Source: Paracoccaceae bacterium
Lineage (GTDB): Bacteria > Pseudomonadota > Alphaproteobacteria > Rhodobacterales > Rhodobacteraceae
Assembly (NCBI GenBank): GCA_014762635.1
Contig: JABURR010000094.1
Span: 124,001-188,000, forward strand
Length of the DNA: 64,000 nt
Direction: 5' to 3'
Shown one piece after another: positions 1 to 7,135 of this stretch. The notes beneath the pieces were generated by a model that ran no database searches, had not been told where the DNA came from, and saw nothing but the letters and a program-made list of their open reading frames with translations. Position numbers and translations under genes: made by a program. Each line of letters opens with the position of its first letter. The stretch's first letter is position 1.

Positions 1-1495
1 TCCGGTTCGAGGGGTTCCGGCTCACGCCGGTGGGGGCCCGGTACTGCCCGAAGGCCGCGCGGATCACGTCGGCCCACTCGCCGGTGGTGGCGCCCGCCTT
101 CGCCGCCTCGATCGAGGGCGTCATGATATTGGCGCCGGTCTGGGCCGCTTCGCGCACCTTGGCCAGAGCGGCCTGCACAGCGGTTTCGTGGCGATCCGCA
201 CGCCAGGCTTCAAGCCGCGCGATCTGGTCGGCTTCGGCATCCTTGTCAGCCACCATGATCGCCTCGGGGCCGGACGTCAGCGGAGAGGGCTCGCCGCTCT
301 GCCAGCGATTCACGCCCACGACCGTGGTTTCGCCCGCCTCGATCCGGGAAATACGCTCGGCGTTGGCCTCGACCAGGCGGCCCTTCATGTAGTCGATCGC
401 CTGAACCGCCCCGCCCATGCCGTCGATCTGCGCAAGCTCGGCGCGCGCGCCTTCTTTCAAAGCCTCGACCTTGGCGGTCACCACCGGGTTGCCGTCGAAA
501 AGGTCGCCGTATTCCAGCAGGTCGGTCTCGTAGGCCAGGATCTGCTGCATCCTGAGCGACCATTGCTGATCCCAAGGGCGCGGCAGGCCCAGCGCCTCGT
601 TCCAGGCCGGAAGCTGCACCGCGCGGGCGCGGGCGTTCTTCGACAGCGTCACCGCCAGCATTTCCAGCAGGATACGGTAGACGTTGTTTTCCGGCTGCTG
701 CTCGGTCAGGCCCAGCGAATTGACCTGAACGCCATAGCGAAAGCGGCGGTACTTGGCGTCCTCGACACCGTAGCGATCCCGGCAGATCTCGTCCCAAAGC
801 TCCACGAAGGCGCGCATCTTGCACATCTCGGTCACGAAGCGGATGCCCGCGTTCACGAAGAAGGAAATCCGCCCCACCATCGAGGGGAAATCCGCCGCAT
901 CCACCTTGCCCTTCAGGTCATCCAGCACGGCCGTCGCCGTGGCAAGCGCGAAGGCCAGTTCCTGTTCCGGCGTCGCCCCGGCCTCCTGCAGGTGGTAGGA
1001 ACAGACGTTCATCGGGTTCCACTTCGGCAGGTTCGCTCGCGTATAAGCGGCGACGTCCGTGATCATCCGCAAGCTGGGCTTCGGCGGGCAGATATAGGTG
1101 CCCCGGCTGAGGTATTCCTTGACGATGTCGTTCTGAACCGTGCCCTGCAGGGCGGCGATATCGGCGCCCTGTTCCTCGGCCACGGCGATATAGAGGGCCA
1201 ACAGCCACGGCGCCGTGGCGTTGATCGTCATCGAGGTGTTCATCTTTTCGAGCGGGATCTGGTCGAACAGCGCCCGCATGTCGCCCAGGTGCGCCACCGG
1301 GACACCGACCTTGCCGACCTCACCACGGGCGAGTTCGTGATCGCTGTCGTAGCCGGTCTGAGTCGGCAGATCGAAAGCCACCGAAAGCCCGGTTTGCCCC
1401 TTGGCAAGGTTCCCGCGATAAAGCGCGTTCGACGCCTTGGCCGTGGAATGGCCGGCATAGGTACGGAAAAGCCAGGGTCTGTCGTGCTCGGTCAT
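1..1495 (-). CDS. ecm: Ethylmalonyl-CoA mutase (MeaA/Ecm), C-terminus beyond window
   Basis: About 498 codons of a methylmalonyl-CoA-mutase family protein; the ATG is at 1495 and the frame runs open off the left edge, so the C-terminal part, where the cobalamin-binding domain of this family lies, is not visible. The N-terminus reads MTEHDRPWLFRTYAGHSTA and carries the acyl-CoA mutase signature around GLSVAFDLPTQTGYDSDH (residues 36-53). Family knowledge: it isomerises (2R)-ethylmalonyl-CoA to methylsuccinyl-CoA with adenosylcobalamin in the ethylmalonyl-CoA pathway. I prefer Ecm over ordinary methylmalonyl-CoA mutase because of the short N-terminus typical of MeaA and because ccr lies 2.6 kb away. 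It is transcribed divergently from the next gene, across a 360-bp spacer. Confidence 0.9.
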   Translation of the reverse strand, partial: MTEHDRPWLFRTYAGHSTAKASNALYRGNLAKGQTGLSVAFDLPTQTGYDSDHELARGEVGKVGVPVAHLGDMRALFDQIPLEKMNTSMTINATAPWLLALYIAVAEEQGADIAALQGTVQNDIVKEYLSRGTYICPPKPSLRMITDVAAYTRANLPKWNPMNVCSYHLQEAGATPEQELAFALATATAVLDDLKGKVDAADFPSMVGRISFFVNAGIRFVTEMCKMRAFVELWDEICRDRYGVEDAKYRRFRYGVQVNSLGLTEQQPENNVYRILLEMLAVTLSKNARARAVQLPAWNEALGLPRPWDQQWSLRMQQILAYETDLLEYGDLFDGNPVVTAKVEALKEGARAELAQIDGMGGAVQAIDYMKGRLVEANAERISRIEAGETTVVGVNRWQSGEPSPLTSGPEAIMVADKDAEADQIARLEAWRADRHETAVQAALAKVREAAQTGANIMTPSIEAAKAGATTGEWADVIRAAFGQYRAPTGVSRNPSNR

Positions 1496-1855
1496 GGGGC
1501 ACCCGTCATGTTGCAGTGCAGCATTCTTACGGCAGGCAATAATATTTCGCAATGGGCAATATTTGGGTTCTATTGTGACCCTTGAGAATCGGGGCGGTAT
1601 GATGTCCGATTGCGCCCGCGTTCGCTGAACCGTCGCGTGCATTGGGGGAACCACGGTAATAGACCGGCCTGCGCTTTCATCAATCGGGCCTCGCGCACAG
1701 GTCACGTTCTCCAGTGCACAATCCAAGGTGTTTTTCGCAGATTGAATCGCGTTTAGACACGTACTTGCCCAATTTCGGCCAAGATGCCGTGGGCAGATTG
1801 TTTCCGGGTTGGCAATAGAAGCCCGGTCTGAGGCTCAGTCCAAAGGCAATGTAGT
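1496..1855. promoter_or_regulatory. Divergent intergenic region between ecm and the roadblock-like gene
   Basis: 360 bp without a gene. Near the ecm start it is A+T-rich and contains ATTTCGCAAT at 1544-1553 (ATTGCGAAAT on the ecm strand) within two near-repeats of GGCAATA..TATTT (about 1536-1566). A similar ATTGCAAAG word lies upstream of ccr (3960-3968). Closer to the plus-strand gene a bulged hairpin can form: TGCCCA 1766-1771 with TGGGCA 1790-1795, enclosing CGGC/GCCG. Known short-chain acyl-CoA regulators of this order (PccR/RamB-like) bind TTTGCAAA-like words, so a regulator site is plausible but unproven. Confidence 0.35.
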
Positions 1856-2341
1856 ATGATGTATTCGCCACGTGGCAATGTTGATCAAAGGCAGAAGCGC
1901 ATCGCGCTCCGCCTCCAGATGCCGGAAGAGGTATCGCAGGAAGAAACGGTCCCGGATAAGCCGGTAGCACCACGACCGCAGGAGGGGAAAATCCTTCAGG
2001 AAGTCGATCTCTCACCGCTTGAGGCGCTTGCCGGGTTCGTCGGCGCATGTGTCGCCGATGCAGAATCCGGAATGGTTGTCCTGTCCATCGGGGAATTCGA
2101 CTTCGAACTGGCGGCCGCGATGAACGCGGAAGTCCTGAAGGCCAAGCGCCGCGCGGTAAGGGGCCTCCGACTCGATGACGAGATCGAGGATATCCTGATT
2201 TCGCTGGGCAAGCAGTATCACCTGATCCGTCCCCTGTCGGCGGAACAGTCGCTGTTCACCTATCTTGTGCTCGACCGGACGCAGGCCAGCCTCGGCCTTG
2301 CCCGGGTCGCCTTGCGCAACCTGGAGCGACAGGACGCCTGA
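1856..2341 (+). CDS. Roadblock/LC7-like domain protein, function unknown
   Basis: 161 residues. The first 50 residues are charged and low in complexity; residues about 55-155 look like a single alpha/beta roadblock/LC7-type domain: GFVGACVADAESGMVVLSI, a helix rich in Ala/Lys, then DEIEDILISLGKQYHLIRPL and a strand FTYLVLDR, ending in a helix LGLARVALRNLE. Bacterial roadblock proteins often regulate small GTPases or report on energy state, but no partner GTPase is adjacent. Two ATGs (1856 and 1859) are possible starts. A strong hairpin follows at 2440-2472. The domain assignment rests on the pattern of strands and helices only. Confidence 0.6.
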   Translation: MMYSPRGNVDQRQKRIALRLQMPEEVSQEETVPDKPVAPRPQEGKILQEVDLSPLEALAGFVGACVADAESGMVVLSIGEFDFELAAAMNAEVLKAKRRAVRGLRLDDEIEDILISLGKQYHLIRPLSAEQSLFTYLVLDRTQASLGLARVALRNLERQDA

Positions 2342-2439
2342 CGCCCGCTGAACGCGGTGCGTGGTGAAAATTCGGGTAGCCGCGGCACAGGCTGCAGCCG
2401 TGGCATAAGGGGAGGGGCCGGTCGCTCCGGCATTCCCCC

Positions 2440-2472
2440 GGCGGGCCGACTAAGTCCCTCAGTCGGCCCGCC
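2440..2472 (+). terminator. Hairpin after the roadblock-like gene
   Basis: Perfect 12-bp inverted repeat: GGCGGGCCGACT (2440-2451) and AGTCGGCCCGCC (2461-2472) with a 9-nt loop. There is no following T-tract, so it may be a weak or Rho-assisted terminator, or a stabilising 3' end structure. It lies 48 bp before the acyltransferase start. Confidence 0.5.
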
Positions 2473-2519
2473 ATCGTATTGCTTGTCAGACGTTCTCACC
2501 CACGCCAGAGTTGATCCAG

Positions 2520-3935
2520 ATGACAAGCACGGTGGAACTTCCGCTCTGGCTCGTCCTTCTGGGGGGCGCCGCTCTCGCTGTAATGGTCCTGCAGCGAGCC
2601 CTGTTGCCGTCGGCGCGCTGGTACCTGAGGCGGCGGATGGAACGGGTGGTGGCCCACCTGAACGAACGGCTTGAACGCCCGATCCAGCCGTTCAAGCTGG
2701 CGCGTCGCCACGACATGATCCAGCGGCTGATCTATGACCCCAAGGTCATGGAGGCGGTGGCCGATTACTCCCGCGCGAATGGCGTACCCGAACAGGTCGG
2801 AGTCGAGGTTGCCGAGCGTTACGCGCGCGAGATTGTGCCCTCGTTCAGCGCCTCGGCCTATTTCGGTATCGGCATCCGGCTCGCGCGCTGGCTGTCCACC
2901 CGGCTTTTCCATGTCGAGATAAGCTATGCCGACGAGGCCGCGATCTCGGACATTCCGCCCGAGGCAACGGTGATCTTCGTGATGAACCACCGCTCGAACA
3001 TGGATTACCTGCTGGTCACCTACCTCGCGGCAGAGCGCTCGGCGCTGAGTTACGCGGTGGGCGAATGGGCGCGGATCTGGCCGTTGTCGGCGCTGATCCG
3101 ATCCATGGGCGCCTATTTCATCCGGCGCAGGTACCGCGACGACCTCTATCGCCGGGTGTTGGCGCGCTATGTCCAACTCGCCACGGCGGGCGGGGTTGCA
3201 CAGGCCATGTTCCCCGAGGGCGGGCTGTCGGTCGATGGTCGCCTGGCAGAACCCAAGCTGGGGCTTCTGAGCTACATGATCGAAGGGTTCGACCCGGAAG
3301 GGCAGGACTTCGTCTTCGTTCCCGTGGCGTTGAACTACGACCGGGTGCTCGAGGACCGGGTCCTGACCGATGCCGCGGCAACCGGAGATCGCCGGTTTCG
3401 CGGCTCGTTCCGCACGGCCTTCGCCTTTGCCCTGCGCTGGTTCTGGCGGCGGGTCACCCGCCGGGCGCGGCGCTTCGGGGCTGCCGGTGTCGCCTTCGGC
3501 AAGCCATTGTCGCTGAAGTCCATGTCCCTGACGCCAGCCAGCGGGGCGCAGGTGGTTGGCAACATTCTCATGGAGCGGATCGCCGAGGTCATGCCGGTCT
3601 TGCCGGTGCCGCTGGCGGCGCTCGTCCTGACGCGCGAAGGCCCGGACCTGACTCGCGATGCCTTCATTCGCGGGTTCCAAGAAACCGTGTTGGCCCTGCG
3701 AGGGATGGACGTGCGGGTTCATCTGGGCGCGGAAAGCCCCGAGATGGCAGCCGAAGCAGCCCTGACCATGCTCAGTCTGCGGAGAATGATATCGACGGAC
3801 CGGGGTGTTGTCCGGATTGAGCCGAAGAGCGCGGCGCTCTTTACCTTTTACGCCGCCTCAATAGGCCACCACATGGATGCAGTTGCGGCGAAGATCTCGT
3901 CCGATTCCGGTCAATCAAAATTGGACGAGACATAA
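2520..3935 (+). CDS. PlsB-type glycerol-3-phosphate acyltransferase
   Basis: 471 residues. A membrane segment lies at about residues 8-28. The acyltransferase block I motif NHRSNMD is at 156-162 (catalytic His157 and Asp162, HX4D), block II GAYFIRR near 197-203, block III FPEGG at 231-235 and a block IV-like FVPVALNY near 264-271. The family transfers an acyl chain to glycerol-3-phosphate or lysophosphatidate at the inner membrane, starting phospholipid synthesis. Spacing of the blocks fits PlsB-like GPAT better than PlsC, and the protein is longer than PlsC. ATG 2520 is preferred to the in-frame TTG at 2511 because the purine-rich CAGAG lies about 9 bp before it. Confidence 0.8.
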   Translation: MTSTVELPLWLVLLGGAALAVMVLQRALLPSARWYLRRRMERVVAHLNERLERPIQPFKLARRHDMIQRLIYDPKVMEAVADYSRANGVPEQVGVEVAERYAREIVPSFSASAYFGIGIRLARWLSTRLFHVEISYADEAAISDIPPEATVIFVMNHRSNMDYLLVTYLAAERSALSYAVGEWARIWPLSALIRSMGAYFIRRRYRDDLYRRVLARYVQLATAGGVAQAMFPEGGLSVDGRLAEPKLGLLSYMIEGFDPEGQDFVFVPVALNYDRVLEDRVLTDAAATGDRRFRGSFRTAFAFALRWFWRRVTRRARRFGAAGVAFGKPLSLKSMSLTPASGAQVVGNILMERIAEVMPVLPVPLAALVLTREGPDLTRDAFIRGFQETVLALRGMDVRVHLGAESPEMAAEAALTMLSLRRMISTDRGVVRIEPKSAALFTFYAASIGHHMDAVAAKISSDSGQSKLDET

Positions 3936-4050
3936 AATTACAAAATCCGACATTATATGATTGCAAAGTTACTCTCCAGCTCGTAATTCTGGGGTCGAGA
4001 GCGCATCGATTCTGCGATGCGGCAAAGACAACAGGAGCTTTGTGGCAGTG
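3936..4050 (+). promoter_or_regulatory. ccr upstream region with ATTGCAAAG word
   Basis: 115 bp, markedly A+T-rich between 3918 and 3970. ATTGCAAAG at 3960-3968 resembles the ATTGCGAAAT upstream of ecm. No clear -35/-10 pair could be fixed. The ribosome-binding AGGAG is at 4033-4037. Confidence 0.35.
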
Positions 4051-5343
4051 ATGGCACTGGATAACGAAACAGGACTGGCGACTTACGACGCACCGCAGAA
4101 AGATCTCTACGAGGTCGGTGAAATCCCCCCGATGGGCTATGTCCCGAAGCAGATGTACGCGTGGGCGATCCGGCGCGAGCGTCACGGCGAGCCGGAGCAG
4201 TCCTTCCAGGTGGAAGTCGTTGATGTGCCGACGCTCGACAGCCACGAAGTGCTGGTCCTCGTGATGGCGGCGGGTGTCAACTACAACGGCGTCTGGGCCG
4301 GTCTCGGCGTGCCGATCAGCCCGTTCGACGTGCACGGCGCCCCCTATCATATCGCGGGCTCCGACGCGTCGGGGATCGTCTGGGCCGTGGGCGACAAGGT
4401 GAAGCGCTGGAAGGTCGGCGACGAGGTCGTGATCCACTGCAACCAGGACGACGGCGACGACGAGGAATGCAACGGCGGCGACCCGATGTTCTCGCCCAGC
4501 CAGCGGATCTGGGGCTACGAGACGCCGGACGGCTCCTTCGCGCAGTTCACGCGGGTGCAGGCGCAGCAGCTCATGCCGCGGCCCAAGCACCTCACGTGGG
4601 AGGAATCGGCCTGCTACACGCTGACGCTGGCCACGGCCTACCGGATGCTGTTCGGTCACCATCCGCATGAGTTGAAACCCGGCCAGAACGTGCTGGTCTG
4701 GGGCGCGTCGGGCGGGCTCGGTTCCTTCGCGATCCAACTCATCAACACAGCTGGCGCCAACGCGATCGCCGTGATCTCGGAGGAGGACAAGCGCCAGTTC
4801 GTCATGGACCTCGGCGCCAAGGGCGTCATCAACCGCAAGGAATTCAACTGCTGGGGCCAGCTGCCCACCGTGAACACGCCGGAATACAAGGAGTGGTTCG
4901 GCGAGGTGCGCAAGTTCGGCAAGGCGATCTGGGATATCACCGGCAAGGGCGTGAACGTGGACATGGTCTTCGAACACCCCGGCGAGGCGACCTTCCCGGT
5001 CTCGACCTTCGTGGTGAAGAAGGGCGGCATGGTGGTGATCTGCGCCGGCACCACCGGCTATAACCTGACCATGGACGCCCGCTATGTCTGGATGCACCAG
5101 AAGCGCATCCAGGGCAGCCATTTCGCCCATCTCAAGCAGGCCGCCGCCGCCAACAAGCTGATGGTGGAGCGGCGCATCGATCCGTGCATGTCGGAAGTCT
5201 TCGATTGGTCGCAGATCCCCGCGGCCCATACCAAGATGCTGCGCAACGAACACAAGCCCGGCAACATGGCGGTGCTTGTCCAATCCCCCAGGACTGGTCT
5301 GCGCACTCTGGAAGACGCATTGGACGCCGATCCCTTCCGGTAA
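4051..5343 (+). CDS. ccr: Crotonyl-CoA carboxylase/reductase
   Basis: 430 residues from the ATG at 4051 (MALDNETGLATYD). Carries the MDR-fold NAD(P)-binding loop VLVWGASGGLGSFAIQL (about residue 216-232), the Ccr-typical HCNQDDGDDEECNGGD stretch near 130-145 and GSHFAHLKQ (the region of the CO2-coordinating His in characterised Ccr). Catalyses NADPH-dependent reductive carboxylation of crotonyl-CoA to (2S)-ethylmalonyl-CoA, the defining step of the ethylmalonyl-CoA pathway. In-frame GTG codons at 4042 and 4048 are alternative starts: GTG 4042 lies 4 bp after AGGAG, ATG 4051 lies 13 bp after it; the family N-terminus favours 4051. A hairpin follows the stop. Confidence 0.97.
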   Translation: MALDNETGLATYDAPQKDLYEVGEIPPMGYVPKQMYAWAIRRERHGEPEQSFQVEVVDVPTLDSHEVLVLVMAAGVNYNGVWAGLGVPISPFDVHGAPYHIAGSDASGIVWAVGDKVKRWKVGDEVVIHCNQDDGDDEECNGGDPMFSPSQRIWGYETPDGSFAQFTRVQAQQLMPRPKHLTWEESACYTLTLATAYRMLFGHHPHELKPGQNVLVWGASGGLGSFAIQLINTAGANAIAVISEEDKRQFVMDLGAKGVINRKEFNCWGQLPTVNTPEYKEWFGEVRKFGKAIWDITGKGVNVDMVFEHPGEATFPVSTFVVKKGGMVVICAGTTGYNLTMDARYVWMHQKRIQGSHFAHLKQAAAANKLMVERRIDPCMSEVFDWSQIPAAHTKMLRNEHKPGNMAVLVQSPRTGLRTLEDALDADPFR

Positions 5344-5362
5344 GGCTCCCAACCTCCGGCGG

Positions 5363-5401
5363 AACCGCCCGTGCCCGGCCTCCAGCAGGGTGCGGGCGGT
5401 T
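5363..5401 (+). terminator. Probable ccr terminator hairpin
   Basis: AACCGCCCG (5363-5371) pairs perfectly with CGGGCGGTT (5393-5401); an inner CCC/GGG can extend the stem. Only a short T-rich run follows (CACGTTTG), so termination strength is uncertain. It sits 20 bp after the ccr stop. Confidence 0.6.
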
Positions 5402-5416
5402 CACGTTTGGGGTGTC

Positions 5417-5438
5417 ACCTCGCCATTTCTGGGGAGGT
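5417..5438 (+). promoter_or_regulatory. lux-box-like palindrome upstream of the luxR unit
   Basis: ACCTCGCC (5417-5424) and GGGGAGGT (5431-5438), separated by ATTTCT, form a 22-bp inverted repeat with 7 of 8 arm pairs matching (ACCTC..GAGGT outer halves). LuxR-family operators are typically about 18-22 bp palindromes of ACCTG/CAGGT type. It lies 81 bp before the small gene at 5519 and about 240 bp before luxR. A TTTATC at 5451-5456 could be a weak -10. Confidence 0.45.
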
Positions 5439-5518
5439 TGAATCGGCGATTTTATCGGGCGCCGAACAGCGCCTAGGCTCCGTTTCATCACCTATTAACC
5501 AAACCTGCGGAGAGTCCC

Positions 5519-5734
5519 ATGGCACATGAGTGGATCATCGACGTCCTGTCAGACCTGAAGCGTTACTCCGACCGGAACGGCCTTCTGGACCTGTCAGATC
5601 AGATCGACCGAATGGTGTCCGTCGCCCAGTCGGAAATCGCGTCGAGCGGGGCGAGTTTGCCGCAGGTGGTGGTGTGGAATGGGCGACGATCTAAATTCTC
5701 TTCTCGACCGGCTGCAAGGCGTCACGAGCCGTGA
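5519..5734 (+). CDS. Small helical protein preceding and overlapping luxR
   Basis: 71 residues, start MAHEWIIDVLSDLKRYSDRN, preceded by GGAGAG at 5510-5515. Residues 5-42 look like two amphipathic helices (IIDVLSDLKRY, LLDLSDQIDRMVSVAQSEIA); the last 15 residues are basic and translated from sequence that also encodes the LuxR N-terminus. The two genes overlap by 56 bp in different frames, which suggests translational coupling. I recall similar small proteins with the MAHEWIIDVL start next to luxR genes in Rhodobacterales, but I cannot verify this here. No function is known to me; a LuxR-modulating partner is conceivable. Confidence 0.7.
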   Translation: MAHEWIIDVLSDLKRYSDRNGLLDLSDQIDRMVSVAQSEIASSGASLPQVVVWNGRRSKFSSRPAARRHEP

Positions 5735-6389
5735 GGCGCTGCAGGCCGAGATCGCCCGCCTCAGGGACCATTTCGAGGTTGAGCATCTGGTCTACCACTC
5801 GGTCTCAGGCGCGGGTGAGCAATACGCCGCACTGACCTACAGCCAGGATTGGGTCTCCCACTACGTTTCTCAGGGCTATGCCCGCATCGATCCCGTGGTT
5901 CGTGGCTGCCTCCGCAGTTTCGAACCGGTGGACTGGCGCGCCCTGGACTGGACTGGGCGCCAGGTCACCGGCTTCCTGGACGAGGCGCTGGATGCCGGTG
6001 TCGGGCGGCAGGGCCTCTCGGTGCCGATCCGCGGGCCGGGCGGGCAGTTCGCGCTGTTCTCGGTCAGTGACCGTCGGCAGGACGTGCTCTGGCAGGCGCA
6101 CATGGGCCGAAGCCAGCGTGACCTTCTTCTGGCAGCGCATTTCGTGAACCAGCGCGCGCTTGAGATCGACGGGCGCACCACGCTCTGCGCGCGGGCCTTG
6201 TCCCCGCGAGAGATCGACGCGCTGACCATGCTGGCCGTGGGGATGAACCGCCCGCAGGCGGCGGAGCGGCTGGCGATCTCGGAACATACCCTGCGCGTCT
6301 ACATCGAAAGCGCCCGCGCCAAACTGGGCGCGCTCAATACCACCCACGCCGTGGCTAGCGCCCTCAGCCAGGGGCTTCTGCTTCCCTGA
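5679..6389 (+). CDS. luxR: LuxR-family acyl-homoserine-lactone-responsive regulator
   Basis: 236 residues. The N-terminal autoinducer-binding domain has all the residues conserved in TraR/LuxR at nearly identical positions: Trp58, Tyr62, Asp71, Pro72, Trp86 and Gly112. The C-terminal helix-turn-helix (about 174-232) has Glu178, Leu182 and Gly188 and the run RPQAAERLAISEHTLRVYI. It should bind an AHL and control target promoters, most simply the one at 5417-5438 and luxI, which starts 84 bp downstream. The ATG at 5679 lies inside the preceding small gene. The gene name is generic; no ortholog-level name is claimed. Confidence 0.93.
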   Translation: MGDDLNSLLDRLQGVTSREALQAEIARLRDHFEVEHLVYHSVSGAGEQYAALTYSQDWVSHYVSQGYARIDPVVRGCLRSFEPVDWRALDWTGRQVTGFLDEALDAGVGRQGLSVPIRGPGGQFALFSVSDRRQDVLWQAHMGRSQRDLLLAAHFVNQRALEIDGRTTLCARALSPREIDALTMLAVGMNRPQAAERLAISEHTLRVYIESARAKLGALNTTHAVASALSQGLLLP

Positions 6390-6473
6390 GCACAAGGACC
6401 GCACGCCCTGGTGAGGCGATCTTCACCCCTTCCACGCAGCTTCCGCCGGATCATAGACACCTGCGAGGGCCCC

Positions 6474-7094
6474 ATGATCCGCTATCTCCACGGCCGCGAG
6501 TTGCACCTGTTCCCGAAACTGCGCGACAGCATGTTCCGCGACCGCGCCGCGCAATTCGGCGACCGCCTGGGTTGGGAGGTCGCCGTCACCGGCGGGCGTG
6601 AGCGGGATCAGTATGACGATCTCGACCCGCTCTACGTAATCTGGCAGGGCCGCGACGGGTCCCACGGCGGGTCCATGCGCTTCCTGCCCACCACCGGCCG
6701 CACAATGCTGGCCGAGCATTTCGATTACCTCGCTAGGGGGCAGGCCCCGCGTGATGCAAAAACTTGGGAATGCACGCGCTTCTGCCTTGCCCCTGGCAGC
6801 GCGCCCGGTGTCTCGGCGGCGCTGCTGCTGGGGGGTGCGGAGCTTGGCCGCCAGTTCGGGCTAACCCATTCGGTGGGCGTATTCGATGCCCGCATGATCC
6901 GCGTCTATCGCCGCCTTGGCTGGGCGCCGCGCCTCATCGGACGGGAAGGCGACGGACCCGCCGCCCTCTGCGCCGGGCTCTGGAGCTATTCCGAACCCAC
7001 GCGCCTCGGCCTACTGCGCCGCGCCCGGATCAGCGCCCAGCTTTCCGCGCTCTGGCTCGCCCGCGCCTTCGGTCAGGCGCCCGCGACCCTCTGA
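6474..7094 (+). CDS. luxI: Acyl-homoserine-lactone synthase (LuxI family)
   Basis: 206 residues from ATG 6474 (MIRYLHGREL), preceded by GCGAGGG; the frame is open further upstream to 6411 but that stretch has no LuxI similarity. Contains the residues conserved in AHL synthases: Arg24, Phe28, Trp34, Asp45, Asp48, Arg69, Phe83, Glu99 and Arg102 (block WECTRFCLAPG at 98-108). Makes N-acyl-homoserine lactone from S-adenosylmethionine and an acyl-ACP. The chain length cannot be read from sequence. It follows luxR by 84 bp on the same strand, the standard paired arrangement, and precedes the helicase gene by 41 bp. Confidence 0.93.
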   Translation: MIRYLHGRELHLFPKLRDSMFRDRAAQFGDRLGWEVAVTGGRERDQYDDLDPLYVIWQGRDGSHGGSMRFLPTTGRTMLAEHFDYLARGQAPRDAKTWECTRFCLAPGSAPGVSAALLLGGAELGRQFGLTHSVGVFDARMIRVYRRLGWAPRLIGREGDGPAALCAGLWSYSEPTRLGLLRRARISAQLSALWLARAFGQAPATL

Positions 7095-7135
7095 TCGCTC
7101 TGGCGCACGGTGCGGCCCGGGGATAGGTTTGGGCC

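Noticed and set aside
188-1585. Long plus-strand frame opposite ecm
   Set aside because: It is the reverse-strand shadow of a clear mutase frame in GC-rich DNA; amino acids are Arg/His/Gly-rich with no domain pattern.
2496-5352. Minus-strand frames of 408 and 503 codons opposite the acyltransferase and ccr
   Set aside because: Antisense to two well-supported genes; composition is typical of GC-rich shadows and no ribosome site or family match.
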